A DNA stretch of 55,814 nucleotides from assembly GCF_026460985.1 (NCBI RefSeq), contig NZ_JAPKNM010000076.1:1-55814 (forward strand), given 5' to 3'. Within the stretch, counting starts at the first letter, position 1. The number at the start of each line of letters is the position of its first letter. Under the pieces are notes generated by a model that had not been told where the DNA came from, searched no databases, and was given only the letters and a program-made list of their open reading frames with translations. Source of the DNA: Sphingomonas sp. (GTDB lineage: Bacteria > Pseudomonadota > Alphaproteobacteria > Sphingomonadales > Sphingomonadaceae). Below, piece by piece: positions 25,442-33,439 of the stretch. A program made the translations under genes and the position numbers.

Positions 25442-25989
25442 TGCTGGACGAGGTCCTGGATGAGGATGTCCTTGACCACGCCCTCGCCGGCGACCTGGGT
25501 GGCGCGGACCAGCATCTCTTCCTTGATGCGGAAGACCGCGGCCGAGCCTGCCAGATCCTCGGGCCGGAGCTCGCGCAGGAAGGGCTGATAGGCGTCGAGG
25601 ATCAGCGGGAGCTTCTCCTTGATCCCCTCGGGCGAGCCGTGGGCGCCGGGCACGATCATGAAGTGGAGCTTGAGATAGCGCGAGGCGCCGTCGGGCGAAC
25701 GCAGGTTCACCACCATCGCCGGCACGTCGACATAGGATTCGGCGCTGCCGGCTTCGCCGCCATGGCCGCCGCTCGCGCCCTCGGCCTCGTTCGACGCCGC
25801 GCCATGGCCGCCCTCGGCCGCGGTCTCGGCCTTGGCCGAACCGCCCGAGAGCATCATCGCCGCGCCGCCGCCTCCGCCGAGCACCAGCACGCCCGCGGCC
25901 GCGCCGATGATGATGAGCTTCTTCTTCGACTTGGGCTGGACGGGCTGCGTGCCCTCCGCACCTTCCTCGACGATCTCGGGTGACGTCAT
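25438..25989 (-). CDS. fliL: Flagellar basal-body protein FliL
   Basis: 183 aa. A short cytoplasmic tail with KSKKK, one membrane helix (LIIIGAAAGVLVLGGGGGAAMMLSG), a Gly/Ala/His-rich linker (about residues 55-85) and a periplasmic domain (YVDVPAMVVNLRSPDGASRYLKLHFMIV) match FliL, which rings the stator. It is first in the fliL-fliM-DUF6468-motE operon, with a CCTATAAT element and a GGCA-N5-TGCC palindrome about 60-90 bases upstream. Confidence 0.92.
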   Translation of the reverse strand: MTSPEIVEEGAEGTQPVQPKSKKKLIIIGAAAGVLVLGGGGGAAMMLSGGSAKAETAAEGGHGAASNEAEGASGGHGGEAGSAESYVDVPAMVVNLRSPDGASRYLKLHFMIVPGAHGSPEGIKEKLPLILDAYQPFLRELRPEDLAGSAAVFRIKEEMLVRATQVAGEGVVKDILIQDLVQQ

Positions 25990-26045
25990 TTCCCTGGCAC
26001 CTTTCGAAATCTGCGTTCCGGCACCGCGCCGGCTGATTTGCCTCT

Positions 26046-26053
26046 ATTATAGG
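26046..26053 (-). promoter_or_regulatory. CCTATAAT element of the fliL operon
   Basis: The minus strand reads CCTATAATAGAGG, 57 bases before the fliL start and 10 bases from the palindrome at 26064-26076. Confidence 0.5.
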
Positions 26054-26063
26054 ATGGTCACCC

Positions 26064-26076
26064 GGCAATTTCTGCC
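26064..26076. promoter_or_regulatory. ftr-type palindrome between fliL and flgF
   Basis: GGCAATTTCTGCC, centred between the divergent fliL and flgF operons, flanked by CCC and TAG. One predicted FlbD site could control both directions. Confidence 0.6.
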
Positions 26077-26105
26077 TAGCGACAATTTTCTGAAGGGACC
26101 GTCCG

Positions 26106-26846
26106 GTGGACATCTCGTCTTACGTATTGCTGAGCCAGGAACAGGCGCTGCGGCGCCGGCTCGACGTGGCCGCGAACAATCTCGCCAACATGAACACGGT
26201 GGGATTCAAGCGCGAGAAGCCGGTGTTCCGCGAATATGTCGAGCAGGGCGAGACCACGGTCACGCCCGACGCGAAGAAGACGTCGTACGTGCTCGATTAC
26301 GGCGCGGTGCACGATGCGACTGCCGGGGCCTTCCAGCTCACCGAAAACCCCCTCGACGTCTTCATCGACGGGCCGGGCTATCTGAGCGTCGAGGCGCCGG
26401 GCGGTGGCACCGCTTATACGCGCGCGGGCTATATCAAGGTGCTCGAGAGCGGCGAGCTCGCCACCGCGGGCGGCCAGAAGCTGCTCGGCGAGGGCGGCAA
26501 GCCGATCAGCGTGCCCCCCGAGAGCGCCGGCCGCCTCACCATCTCCGGCGACGGCACCGTGATGGGCCCCGACGGCCCGCTCGGCCGACTGACCGTCACC
26601 GTGTTCAACGAGGCCAACCTCGATCCGCGCGGCGACGGCATGATGAACGGCAAGGAAGGCCGCGAGCTCAGCGCCGCCGAGACCAGGCTCAAGAGCGGCG
26701 GCGTCGAGGGTTCGAACGTCAACGCGATCGTCGAGACCACCGACATGGTCGAGATCCTGCGCGCCTATCAGACGAGCATGAACCTCAACGAAAGCATGTC
26801 CGACCTTCGCAAGAAGGCGATCGACCGGCTCGGCCGCGTCGGCTGA
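26106..26846 (+). CDS. flgF: Proximal rod protein FlgF
   Basis: 246 aa, GTG start. The rod signature is SQEQALRRRLDVAANNLANMNTVGFKREKPVFREY at the N-terminus, and the C-terminus ends GSNVNAIVETTDMVEILRAYQTSMNLNESMSDLRKKAIDRLG. Compared with FlgG the call rests on length, order before flgG and the more divergent N-terminus. First gene of flgF-flgG-flgA-flgH. Confidence 0.92.
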   Translation: MDISSYVLLSQEQALRRRLDVAANNLANMNTVGFKREKPVFREYVEQGETTVTPDAKKTSYVLDYGAVHDATAGAFQLTENPLDVFIDGPGYLSVEAPGGGTAYTRAGYIKVLESGELATAGGQKLLGEGGKPISVPPESAGRLTISGDGTVMGPDGPLGRLTVTVFNEANLDPRGDGMMNGKEGRELSAAETRLKSGGVEGSNVNAIVETTDMVEILRAYQTSMNLNESMSDLRKKAIDRLGRVG

Positions 26847-26868
26847 TATTCCAGAAAGGTAGCATCCA

Positions 26869-27651
26869 ATGCGTTCGCTCTCCATCGCCTCGACCGGCAT
26901 GCTCGCGCAGCAGACCAACGTCGACGTCATCTCGAACAACATCGCCAACATGAACACCACGGGCTTCAAGCGCCAGCGTGCGGAGTTCCAGGACCTGCTC
27001 TACGAGCAGATCGAGCGCCCCGGCGGCGCGACCGGCCCCGACACCAAATCGCCCTCGGGCATCCAGATCGGCGCGGGCGTGAAGACCGGCGGCGTCTATC
27101 GCATCCAGCAGCAGGGCGCGCTCCAGCAGACCGAGAACCGCTACGACGTGGCGATCACCGGCCGCGGCTATTTCCAGATCACGCTCCCCTCGGGCGACAC
27201 CGCCTATACCCGCGATGGCTCGTTCGGCGTGTCGGACCAGGGCGAGCTGGTGACGCAGGACGGCTATCCGGTGCAGCCGGGGATCACCATCCCGCAGGCC
27301 GCGATCGACGTGACGATCTCCAAGACCGGTGAGGTCCAGGTGATCGTGGCGGGCGATCCCCAGCCGCAGACCGTCGGCCAGCTCGAGCTCGCCACCTTCA
27401 TGAACGACGCCGGCCTCGAGGCGAAGGGCGACAATCTCTTCCTCGAGACCGCCGCCTCGGGCCAGCCCACGGTCGCCAATCCGGGCGAGCCGGGCCTCGG
27501 CACGCTGAGCCAGGGCTTCATCGAAGGCTCGAACGTCAATGCGGTGGCCGAAATCACCGCGCTGATCACTGCGCAGCGCGCCTATGAGATGAACAGCCGC
27601 GTGGTGAAGACCGCTGACGAGATGCTGGCGACGACCAGCCAGCTGCGCTGA
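26869..27651 (+). CDS. flgG: Distal rod protein FlgG
   Basis: 260 aa, very typical: MRSLSIASTGMLAQQTNVDVISNNIANMNTTGFKRQRAEFQDLLYEQ at the start, a TAYTRDGSFGVSDQGELVTQDGYPV core, and EGSNVNAVAEITALITAQRAYEMNSRVVKTADEML at the end. It forms the distal rod through the P and L rings. Its stop overlaps the flgA start (TGATG). Confidence 0.97.
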   Translation: MRSLSIASTGMLAQQTNVDVISNNIANMNTTGFKRQRAEFQDLLYEQIERPGGATGPDTKSPSGIQIGAGVKTGGVYRIQQQGALQQTENRYDVAITGRGYFQITLPSGDTAYTRDGSFGVSDQGELVTQDGYPVQPGITIPQAAIDVTISKTGEVQVIVAGDPQPQTVGQLELATFMNDAGLEAKGDNLFLETAASGQPTVANPGEPGLGTLSQGFIEGSNVNAVAEITALITAQRAYEMNSRVVKTADEMLATTSQLR

Positions 27652-28085
27652 TGGGCCTGCTGCTCGCCCTGGCGCTGCTCGGCGCCGGAACCGCGCCGGC
27701 CGAGGACGTGCAGGTCGCCGTCCTCGCGCATCCGGTCGAGAAAGGGACGAGGCTCGAGCCCGGCGACTTCGCCAGCGAGCCGCGGACGCCCGCGGCGGCG
27801 CGCGGGGCGCTCTCGGCCGAGGACGCGTCGGGCATGGAGGCCGCGCGCAACCTGTCCACGGGCATGGTCGTGCGCCGCTCGGACCTGATGAAGCCGCAGC
27901 TCGTGCGGCGGGGCGAGCCGGTGACGATCCGCATCGTCAGCGGCGCGCTGGTGATCACCGCCTCGGGCCGCGCGCTGAACGGCGGCGGGCAGGGCGAAAT
28001 GGTGCGGGTGGTGACCAATTCCACCAACCGCACGCTCGATGGAACGATCGAAGGCTCCGGCACCGTCCGGATCGCCGCACCGTAA
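27651..28085 (+). CDS. flgA: P-ring assembly chaperone FlgA (short form)
   Basis: 144 aa with a signal peptide (GLLLALALLGAGTAPA). Its SAF-type fold has VAVLAHPVEKGTRLEPGDF and LSTGMVVRRSDLMKPQLVRRGEPVTIRIVSGALVITASGRAL, followed by VTNSTNRTLDGTIEGSGTVRI. FlgA helps FlgI form the P ring in the periplasm. Most FlgA proteins exceed 200 aa; this one has only the C-terminal SAF region. Start overlaps flgG stop. Confidence 0.85.
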   Translation: MGLLLALALLGAGTAPAEDVQVAVLAHPVEKGTRLEPGDFASEPRTPAAARGALSAEDASGMEAARNLSTGMVVRRSDLMKPQLVRRGEPVTIRIVSGALVITASGRALNGGGQGEMVRVVTNSTNRTLDGTIEGSGTVRIAAP

Positions 28086-28104
28086 TTCATTGAAGGATTT
28101 GAAC

Positions 28105-28866
28105 ATGCGTAAGGTCATTCTTCTCGTGGCGCTGGGCGCCACGCTGTCGGGCTGCGGCGCAGTGGGCCGCCTCCAGCAGGTCGGCAAGGCGCCGAAGCTC
28201 TCGGGGATGGACCCGGTGGCGACGCCCGAGGTCGAGGCCTCGCTGGCGATGCCGTCGGACCGTGCCGGCACTGCCCGGCCGACCCAGGTCGCAGCGCAGC
28301 AGCCGGCGGCGGCGCCGACCGCGTCGCTGTTCCGCACCGGCGCGGGCGCCTTCTTCCGCGATCAGCGCGCGGGCAAGATGGGCGACATCCTGACGATCAA
28401 GATCAACATCCAGGACAAGGCCGATATCGGCAACAACACCTCGCGCACGCGCGGCGGTTCGGAGAATGGCGGCCTCGGCGGGCTGCTCGGCATCGCGCCG
28501 GTCGCCAAGCTGCTCGGCAACAACGCCGCGGCGGCGCTCGAGACCAATTCGGGCTCCAAATATGCCGGCGGCGGCACCACCGCGCGCTCCGAGACGATCA
28601 ACATGACGATGGCCGCGATCGTCACCCAGGTGCTGCCCAACGGCAATCTGATGATCCGCGGCAAGCAGGAAGTGCGGGTGAACTTCGAGATGCGCGAGCT
28701 GATCGTAACCGGCCTCATCCGGCCCGAGGACATCGCGCGCGACAATTCGATCCAGCACTCGCAGATCGCCGAGGCGCGCGTGATCTATGGCGGCAAGGGC
28801 CAGCTCACCGACGCGCAGCAGGCGCGCTGGGGCCAGCAGATCTACGACGCGCTCTTCCCGTTCTAA
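28105..28866 (+). CDS. flgH: L-ring lipoprotein FlgH
   Basis: 253 aa from ATG 28105, with GAAGGA upstream. Signal peptide with lipobox LSGC, then the FlgH core SLFRTGAGAFFRDQRAGKMGDILTIKINIQDKADIGNNTSRTR and a conserved C-terminus (NLMIRGKQEVRVNFEMRELIVTGLIRPEDIARDNSIQHSQIAEARVIYGGKGQL). It forms the outer-membrane L ring. It closes the flgFGAH operon and is followed by a terminator. Confidence 0.96.
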   Translation: MRKVILLVALGATLSGCGAVGRLQQVGKAPKLSGMDPVATPEVEASLAMPSDRAGTARPTQVAAQQPAAAPTASLFRTGAGAFFRDQRAGKMGDILTIKINIQDKADIGNNTSRTRGGSENGGLGGLLGIAPVAKLLGNNAAAALETNSGSKYAGGGTTARSETINMTMAAIVTQVLPNGNLMIRGKQEVRVNFEMRELIVTGLIRPEDIARDNSIQHSQIAEARVIYGGKGQLTDAQQARWGQQIYDALFPF

Positions 28867-28896
28867 GCGGAAGCGCGAATCCTCCGGGGGGAGGAG

Positions 28897-28934
28897 AGGG
28901 CTCGTCCGAGCGATCGGACGGGCCCTTCTTGTTT
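28897..28934 (+). terminator. Terminator after flgH
   Basis: The stem AGGGCTCGTCCG/CGGACGGGCCCT (one wobble, loop agcgat) is followed by TCTTGTTTT, about 30 bases after the flgH stop. Confidence 0.8.
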
Positions 28935-29038
28935 TCCGGCTTTCCCTTCTGCCCAGGACCACAGGCGCGCCATCTGGCGCTTGGCCCGACGGCATGGCAG
29001 ACTGCGTCTTTCGTCCTGCCGCTCACATGAGGTGTGCC

Positions 29039-30394
29039 GTGGAGGATCTGAGGACCATCCTCGCCGTGGCGGGGGGCATCATCGCCGTCGTCGTGGCGCT
29101 TGTCGGCATCGGCCGCTCCTATGTCAAAAACCAGGAGTTGGTGGACCGCGCGAAGATCCTTGACGAGAATCGCGAGCTCACCGCCAAGATACGCGATGCG
29201 AACCGCACGCATGAAGAAGAGGTGCGGGGCCTGACGGGCAAGCTTGCCGAGAGCCAGGCGCAGCGCGACGCGCTTCAGGAGAAGATCGTGCTCATCGGCC
29301 GCGCCGGCGGGGCCGCCCTGGCACTGAAATCGGCGCTCGACGGCGAGCTCGAGAAGATCATGCGCATGAGCGGTGCGAGCGGCGGCTCCATCTATGTGCC
29401 GGTGCGCGGGCCGCGCGGCAACGTCCGCGGCCTGGCATTCCTGTGCATCGAGCCCTTCACCGCCGACAACCAGAAGCTCAGAAGCCACATCATCCCTTTG
29501 CGCAGCCACGCGGGACGATGCTTCACCTCGGGGCTCTCCGAGGCGGTCCTCGAGGTCGCGGCGACCAAGGATCATTTCCGCGAGGCCGACGAGATCGCCA
29601 AATATAGCCCGTCCTCGATGCTGAACCTGGCCCTGCGGCACGAAGGCGAGACGATCGGCGTGCTGCAGCTGCTTCGGCGCCAGGGCGAGGCGTCGTTCGT
29701 CCAGGCGGACATCTCCGGCATGGCGCCGGTGGCGGAGGACGTCGCCAGGCAGGTCTTCGAGATCACCCGCGATGTCGACAGCGGCAAGCTGCTCGGGCTG
29801 TCGGCCGAGGATTTCACGGTCGAGGGGACGATATTGATCTTCGATCTCACGCGATCCTCCATCCTCTTCGAGGAGCTCGCCTCCAGCCACGCGCTTCTCC
29901 TCCTCAACGAGTTCTTCGAGCGGATGTGCGAGATCGCCTTCCGGCGCGGCGCGACGCTGGACACGTACATGGGCGACGGCGCGCTGCTGCGCTTCAACGT
30001 GCCCCGGCCGCTTCCCGATCACGAACGCGGCGCCGCCGATGCGGCGATCGAGATGGTCGCCGAGTTCGCGCGCCTTCGCGAGCGCTGGCTGGCCTATAGT
30101 CCGATGCTCGCCGCGACCCATATCCGGGTCGGCCTCGCGACGGGCCCGCTGCTACGCGCCAATCTGGGCCATTCGCAGGTCCAGCACCTGACGGTGCTCG
30201 GCCATCCCGTCTCGGTCGCGGCGGCCCTGTGCGATGCCGCCCCGCGCGATCGTTCGGTGGTCCTCGCCGCGGAGGAAACCGCGGGGCCCATCCGCGGCGC
30301 TCTGACGGTGTCGGCCGCCGAAGGCCCGATCTCGGCCAAGGCGGCCCGCTTCACCGCGGGGGCCTATGAAGTCGGCGGCAACCGCGCAGGTTAA
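29039..30394 (+). CDS. Membrane GAF / class III cyclase-like protein with a degenerate active site
   Basis: 451 aa from GTG 29039 (GAGGTG just upstream); ATG 29027 is possible. N-terminal membrane helix (ILAVAGGIIAVVVALVGIG), a coiled coil (about residues 25-75), a GAF domain (about 95-245) and a nucleotide cyclase homology domain (about 260-440). The metal-binding Asp residues are kept (IFDLTRSS and YMGDGALLRF). Residues that fix the purine and transition state look lost: the usual Lys before the second metal site is Asp (TLDTYMGD), and the usual VNxAxR motif reads VSVAAAL. It may be a receptor-like pseudo-cyclase. It lies directly upstream of flagellin and could sense a signal for motility (inference). 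Confidence 0.7.
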   Translation: MEDLRTILAVAGGIIAVVVALVGIGRSYVKNQELVDRAKILDENRELTAKIRDANRTHEEEVRGLTGKLAESQAQRDALQEKIVLIGRAGGAALALKSALDGELEKIMRMSGASGGSIYVPVRGPRGNVRGLAFLCIEPFTADNQKLRSHIIPLRSHAGRCFTSGLSEAVLEVAATKDHFREADEIAKYSPSSMLNLALRHEGETIGVLQLLRRQGEASFVQADISGMAPVAEDVARQVFEITRDVDSGKLLGLSAEDFTVEGTILIFDLTRSSILFEELASSHALLLLNEFFERMCEIAFRRGATLDTYMGDGALLRFNVPRPLPDHERGAADAAIEMVAEFARLRERWLAYSPMLAATHIRVGLATGPLLRANLGHSQVQHLTVLGHPVSVAAALCDAAPRDRSVVLAAEETAGPIRGALTVSAAEGPISAKAARFTAGAYEVGGNRAG

Positions 30395-30408
30395 CCGGCC
30401 GATCGTCG

Positions 30409-30424
30409 TTAACTTTCCGCTAAC
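30409..30424 (+). promoter_or_regulatory. CtrA-like box upstream of flagellin
   Basis: TTAA-CTTTCCG-CTAAC is one base off the CtrA consensus TTAA-N7-TTAAC; another TTAACC lies at 30391. It is about 140 bases before the flagellin start. CtrA controls flagellar genes in many alphaproteobacteria. Confidence 0.4.
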
Positions 30425-30564
30425 CATTTAAAATTCGCGGAGGAATTTTGGTCCTCCTGGAAATCTTCCCATGATGAACCTGCGGGGCGTGCATGCGCCC
30501 GGTCGCGGATCGGCGCCTCCGATCCGGGTCGCAGAAGCGGCTCTAGTCCAAGAAGGAAATTATC

Positions 30565-31422
30565 ATGGGTTTCTCCGTCAACACCAACGTCGGCGCGATG
30601 GCGGCTCTCCAGAGCCTCACCGAGACGAACAAGGGCCTGTCGCAGGTTCAGAGCCGCATCAACACCGGCCTGAACGTTGCTTCGACCAAGGACGACTCGG
30701 CTTCGTACACGATCGCTCAGGGCCTGCGTGGCGACATGGGCGGCCTCAAGGCCGTTTCCTCGTCGCTGAGCCGCGCCAAGAGCGTGACCGACGTCGCGGT
30801 CGCGGGCGCCGAGCAGATCTCGGACGTCGTCAACCAGATGAAGGCGAAGGCCTATCAGTCTGCTGACGCCGGCATCGACGATGCGACGCGCACGGCGCTG
30901 AACAACGACTTCGTGGCTCTGCGCGATCAGATCACCACGATCGTCAACTCGTCGGACTTCAACGGCACCAACCTGCTGAAGGCTTCCGGTGGCAGCGTGA
31001 CCGCGCTGCAGTCGCTGAAGGACTCGGACACCAGCTCGGCGACGACCTGGAATCCGGATTCGCTCAGCGTTGCGAACCAGGGTCTCGACCTTGGTGGTTC
31101 GGTCGTGACCGTTTCGGCCAGCGGCGATATCAGCACGCAGGCCGCCGCGCAGACCATGATCGACACGCTGACCACGACGCAGGACAACCTGAAGACCAGC
31201 CTGAGCACGCTCGGCGCGGCATCGCGCAAGATCGACGCTCAGTCGGCCTTCACCAGCAAGCTCTCCGACACCATCGAGGCGGGCATCGGCAACCTTGTCG
31301 ACGCCGACCTCGCCAAGGAATCGGCGCGTCTGCAGGCCCTGCAGGTCAAGCAGCAGCTCGGTGTGCAGGCTCTGGGGATCGCCAACCAGGCGCCGCAGAC
31401 CATCACGTCGCTGTTCCGTTAA
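30565..31422 (+). CDS. fliC: Flagellin
   Basis: 285 aa, a short flagellin made of D0/D1 domains with little outer domain. N-terminus: GFSVNTNVGAMAALQSLTETN and INTGLNVASTKDDSASYTIAQGLRGD. C-terminus: LAKESARLQALQVKQQLGVQALGIANQAPQTITSLFR. This size and sequence fit alphaproteobacterial flagellins. AGAAGGAAA precedes the ATG. Synonymous codon choice (GCT, CGT, GGT, TCG mix) differs from neighbours, as expected for a highly expressed gene. The 170-base leader is AT-rich near 30425-30450 and could be the target of FlbT. Confidence 0.96.
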   Translation: MGFSVNTNVGAMAALQSLTETNKGLSQVQSRINTGLNVASTKDDSASYTIAQGLRGDMGGLKAVSSSLSRAKSVTDVAVAGAEQISDVVNQMKAKAYQSADAGIDDATRTALNNDFVALRDQITTIVNSSDFNGTNLLKASGGSVTALQSLKDSDTSSATTWNPDSLSVANQGLDLGGSVVTVSASGDISTQAAAQTMIDTLTTTQDNLKTSLSTLGAASRKIDAQSAFTSKLSDTIEAGIGNLVDADLAKESARLQALQVKQQLGVQALGIANQAPQTITSLFR

Positions 31423-31454
31423 GGTCAAGCTTTTCCCTGGAAGCTTGCCTGACG

Positions 31455-31491
31455 AGAGGGGCCGGGACGGCAACGTCCCGGCCTCTTTTTT
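31455..31491 (+). terminator. Terminator after flagellin
   Basis: AGAGG-GGCCGGGACG and CGTCCCGGCC-TCT pair with a two-base bulge and GCAA loop, followed by six T. A smaller CAAGCTT/AAGCTTG hairpin lies at about 31427-31446. Confidence 0.9.
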
Positions 31492-31548
31492 GCGTGCACG
31501 GCGTGCAACTAAAACCGCGCGCCTCCGCCCGTCCAAATGGTTGACCCA

Positions 31549-31556
31549 CCTATAAT
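31549..31556 (+). promoter_or_regulatory. CCTATAAT element
   Basis: The plus strand reads CCTATAATGATG 20 bases before the start at 31577, followed by GGGGAGGAG. No -35 at the expected distance. Confidence 0.45.
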
Positions 31557-31576
31557 GATGGGGAGGAGATAGTCGC

Positions 31577-31978
31577 TTGTTCCCACGCATCCGAGAAATC
31601 ACCGACGCCTTCGGCAGCAAGCTCCGCGTCAGCGTCGAGGAGCATCCCTCCGGCGCGCTCGTCGTGCTCGAGCGGCCCGACATGACCGGCCGGCCGCGCA
31701 TCCTGCTCGACGGATACGGCACCGACGTGCTGGCGGGCTACATCATGTCGGCGCGGCTCGCGGTGCCGCATGCGCTTCCCGAGGAGCATATCGACGGCAT
31801 GTTCGGCACGCGCTTCGAGCTGGGGCTCGAGCCCCGCGCGGCGCTCGAGCTCAGCCAGGAAGGCGATACCAGGCTCGAGATTCCCGCGCCCTTCTGGGAT
31901 CGGCTCTATGCCGAATTGTGTCTCGTTGCGGCACATGCCCGCGAGCTCGCCCGGCGCGCGGAGGCACGGGTCCACTAG
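31577..31978 (+). CDS. Small protein of unknown function next to flagellin
   Basis: 133 aa, no family recognised. TTG start, supported by GGGGAGGAG eight bases upstream. Soluble, mixed alpha/beta, with VLERPDMTGRPRILLDGYGTDVLAGYIMSARLAVPHALPEEHIDGMFGTRFEL as the most ordered part; the C-terminal helix is Ala/Arg-rich (ELCLVAAHARELARRAEARVH). It has its own CCTATAAT promoter element, so it may be co-regulated with flagellar genes. It does not resemble FlaF or FliS. Confidence 0.6.
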   Translation: MFPRIREITDAFGSKLRVSVEEHPSGALVVLERPDMTGRPRILLDGYGTDVLAGYIMSARLAVPHALPEEHIDGMFGTRFELGLEPRAALELSQEGDTRLEIPAPFWDRLYAELCLVAAHARELARRAEARVH

Positions 31979-32104
31979 CCTGTCATGCCGGTGTCGTTGA
32001 TACCGGTAACTCTACGTATCGGGGCATCACCGGACTGTGGCGCCGCGTCGCGCTGAGGCATTGGAACAGCAACCCGGATCGGGGCAAGAACAAGGGTCAA
32101 ACTC

Positions 32105-32440
32105 ATGAATCTTCGCGACGTCAGCAACGTTCCTGCGACCAAGGCCGCCTTTACCGCGACGTTGACGTTGACTGTCGAAGATGCACGCGCGCTGTGGACC
32201 GCCGCCGCCGATAAGGCGATGCAGGCGCCCGGCATGACGCTCTCGGACGTACTGGACACGCTCGGCCCGCGCGAGGATCCTTCGATCGCGGACTGCATCG
32301 CGATGCTGGTCGTGCCCGCCGGGGTCGCCGGCTGCGCGCTCGACGATTTCAGCGTCGATGTCGCGCCCGTGAGCGCCGACGTTATCCCGCTGCCGGTGGA
32401 AGCGTGCCGCCCGGCGCTGATGCCGGCCGCCAACGGCTGA
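32105..32440 (+). CDS. Small protein of unknown function
   Basis: 111 aa, no family recognised, AAGGG upstream. Two short helical parts (VEDARALWTAAADKAMQAPGMTLSDVLDTLGPREDPSIADCIAMLVVP) with Cys at CIAML, GCAL and EACR. A possible regulator or chaperone; nothing decides it. Composition matches the flagellar genes. Confidence 0.55.
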   Translation: MNLRDVSNVPATKAAFTATLTLTVEDARALWTAAADKAMQAPGMTLSDVLDTLGPREDPSIADCIAMLVVPAGVAGCALDDFSVDVAPVSADVIPLPVEACRPALMPAANG

Positions 32441-32493
32441 GCCTCGCCCGCTCCACGGCAACCCATTCGAGCTTCGCGCGGGGGCGCAAACGC

Positions 32494-32528
32494 AAGAGCC
32501 AGGCTGGTAGGGGACCAGCCTGGCTCTT
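32494..32528. terminator. 15-bp perfect hairpin, probable terminator
   Basis: AAGAGCCAGGCTGGT and ACCAGCCTGGCTCTT form a perfect 15-bp stem with a 5-base loop, 54 bases after the small gene. The tail GTCGTTTC is only moderately T-rich. It may also end a minus-strand transcript. Confidence 0.6.
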
Positions 32529-32632
32529 GTCGTTTCAGGCCGTGGGGGACGGCCCGCAAAAGGGAGAAAAGAGACGAGCGGGCCGCAGAGGGGATCGGAA
32601 CGGACCACCCGTCTCTCTATCTCATTATAGAG
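32494..32632 (-). ncRNA. Candidate small RNA with C-rich loops
   Basis: Read on the minus strand there is CTCTATAAT (32632-32624) as a possible -10. A predicted transcript of about 120 bases follows with three hairpins: CGGCCCGC/GCGGGCCG with loop containing CTCTTTTCTCCC, GGCCGT/ACGGCC with loop CCCCC (partly exclusive with the first), and the 15-bp stem with loop CCCCT. C-rich loops are typical of trans-acting sRNAs in alphaproteobacteria that pair with Shine-Dalgarno sequences. Purely a prediction; the 3' U-tract is poor. Confidence 0.3.
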
Positions 32633-32722
32633 CGAATCGGCGCGGGACGCGCGCGAGGGAGATCAGAGAACTTCCGCTAAGTAATTGTACTGGGCTAGAA
32701 TTCATGAGCACCGGAAAGCAGA

Positions 32723-32752
32723 GCGCCGGAGCGAGAACCCTCGCCCCGGCGC
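32723..32752 (-). terminator. Possible terminator hairpin after flgD
   Basis: GCGCCGG-a-GCGAG and CTCGC-c-CCGGCGC pair with a 4-base loop, 28 bases beyond the flgD stop. There is no good U-tract. Confidence 0.4.
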
Positions 32753-32779
32753 CATGGATGCCCTTGGGAATGGGAACGC

Positions 32780-33430
32780 TCAGCCGATGCGGAGCAGCTC
32801 GCTCGAGGCGACCTTGAGCCCGTTGATGGTCATCTGCACCGTGCCGTTGTCCAGCTCGACATCGGTGACCTTGCCGTAAGCGTGCGCAGTCGTGGTCACC
32901 GCGGCGCCCGACGCGTCCTTGCCCGCTAGCTCGAGCGTGTAGAGGCCCGGATCGACCTTCTTGCCCGCGCTGGTCGTGCCGTCCCAGGTGAAGGCACCGG
33001 CGGCGCCGGTGGCGTCGATCGGCAGCGTGTCGACGATCTTGCCTTTCGCGTCCTTGATCGTGGCGGTCATCGACGCGACCTCGCGCGTCGCCGACCAGGT
33101 CCATTGCGCCGGCGTGGCGGCGCTGAGGCCCGACGTCGCCGAGCTTGTCTCCACCTGCGCGCCGATCAGCGCCGAGGCCTGCATGAGGTTCTGCGTGCCG
33201 AACGCGGCGAGCATCTCCTTGAGCGTCGCGGTCTGCTCGATCGACTGCTCGACCTGCGAATATTGCACGAGCTGCTGGGTGTATTGCGCGGTGTCCATCG
33301 GATCCAGCGGGTCCTGGTTCTGCATCTGCGTGGTCAGCAGCTTCAGGAACATGTCGAAGTCGGCATTGAGCTTGGACGAGGCCGCATTGGTGGTGCCGGT
33401 GGCGGTCGTGGTGGAAGTGACGGTGGTCAT
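32780..33430 (-). CDS. flgD: Hook-capping scaffold protein FlgD
   Basis: 216 aa. N-terminal motif LNADFDMFLKLLTTQMQNQDPLDPMDTAQYTQQLVQYSQVEQSIEQT is diagnostic; the C-terminus has the FLG-ig region (GAFTWDGTTSAGKKVDPGLYTLELAGKDASG). It caps the growing hook and controls FlgE addition. It lies nine bases after fliK in the same operon. Confidence 0.95.
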   Translation of the reverse strand: MTTVTSTTTATGTTNAASSKLNADFDMFLKLLTTQMQNQDPLDPMDTAQYTQQLVQYSQVEQSIEQTATLKEMLAAFGTQNLMQASALIGAQVETSSATSGLSAATPAQWTWSATREVASMTATIKDAKGKIVDTLPIDATGAAGAFTWDGTTSAGKKVDPGLYTLELAGKDASGAAVTTTAHAYGKVTDVELDNGTVQMTINGLKVASSELLRIG

Positions 33431-33439
33431 GGGCGTTCC

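Noticed and set aside
31998..32011. TGATACCGGTAACT as a LacI-type operator before the 111-aa gene
   Set aside because: Only the centre TACCGGTA is symmetric, there is one copy, and no LacI-type regulator is nearby.
32105..32440. 111-aa gene as flaF
   Set aside because: Size fits, but no resemblance to the FlaF N-terminus could be seen and it is not near flbT.
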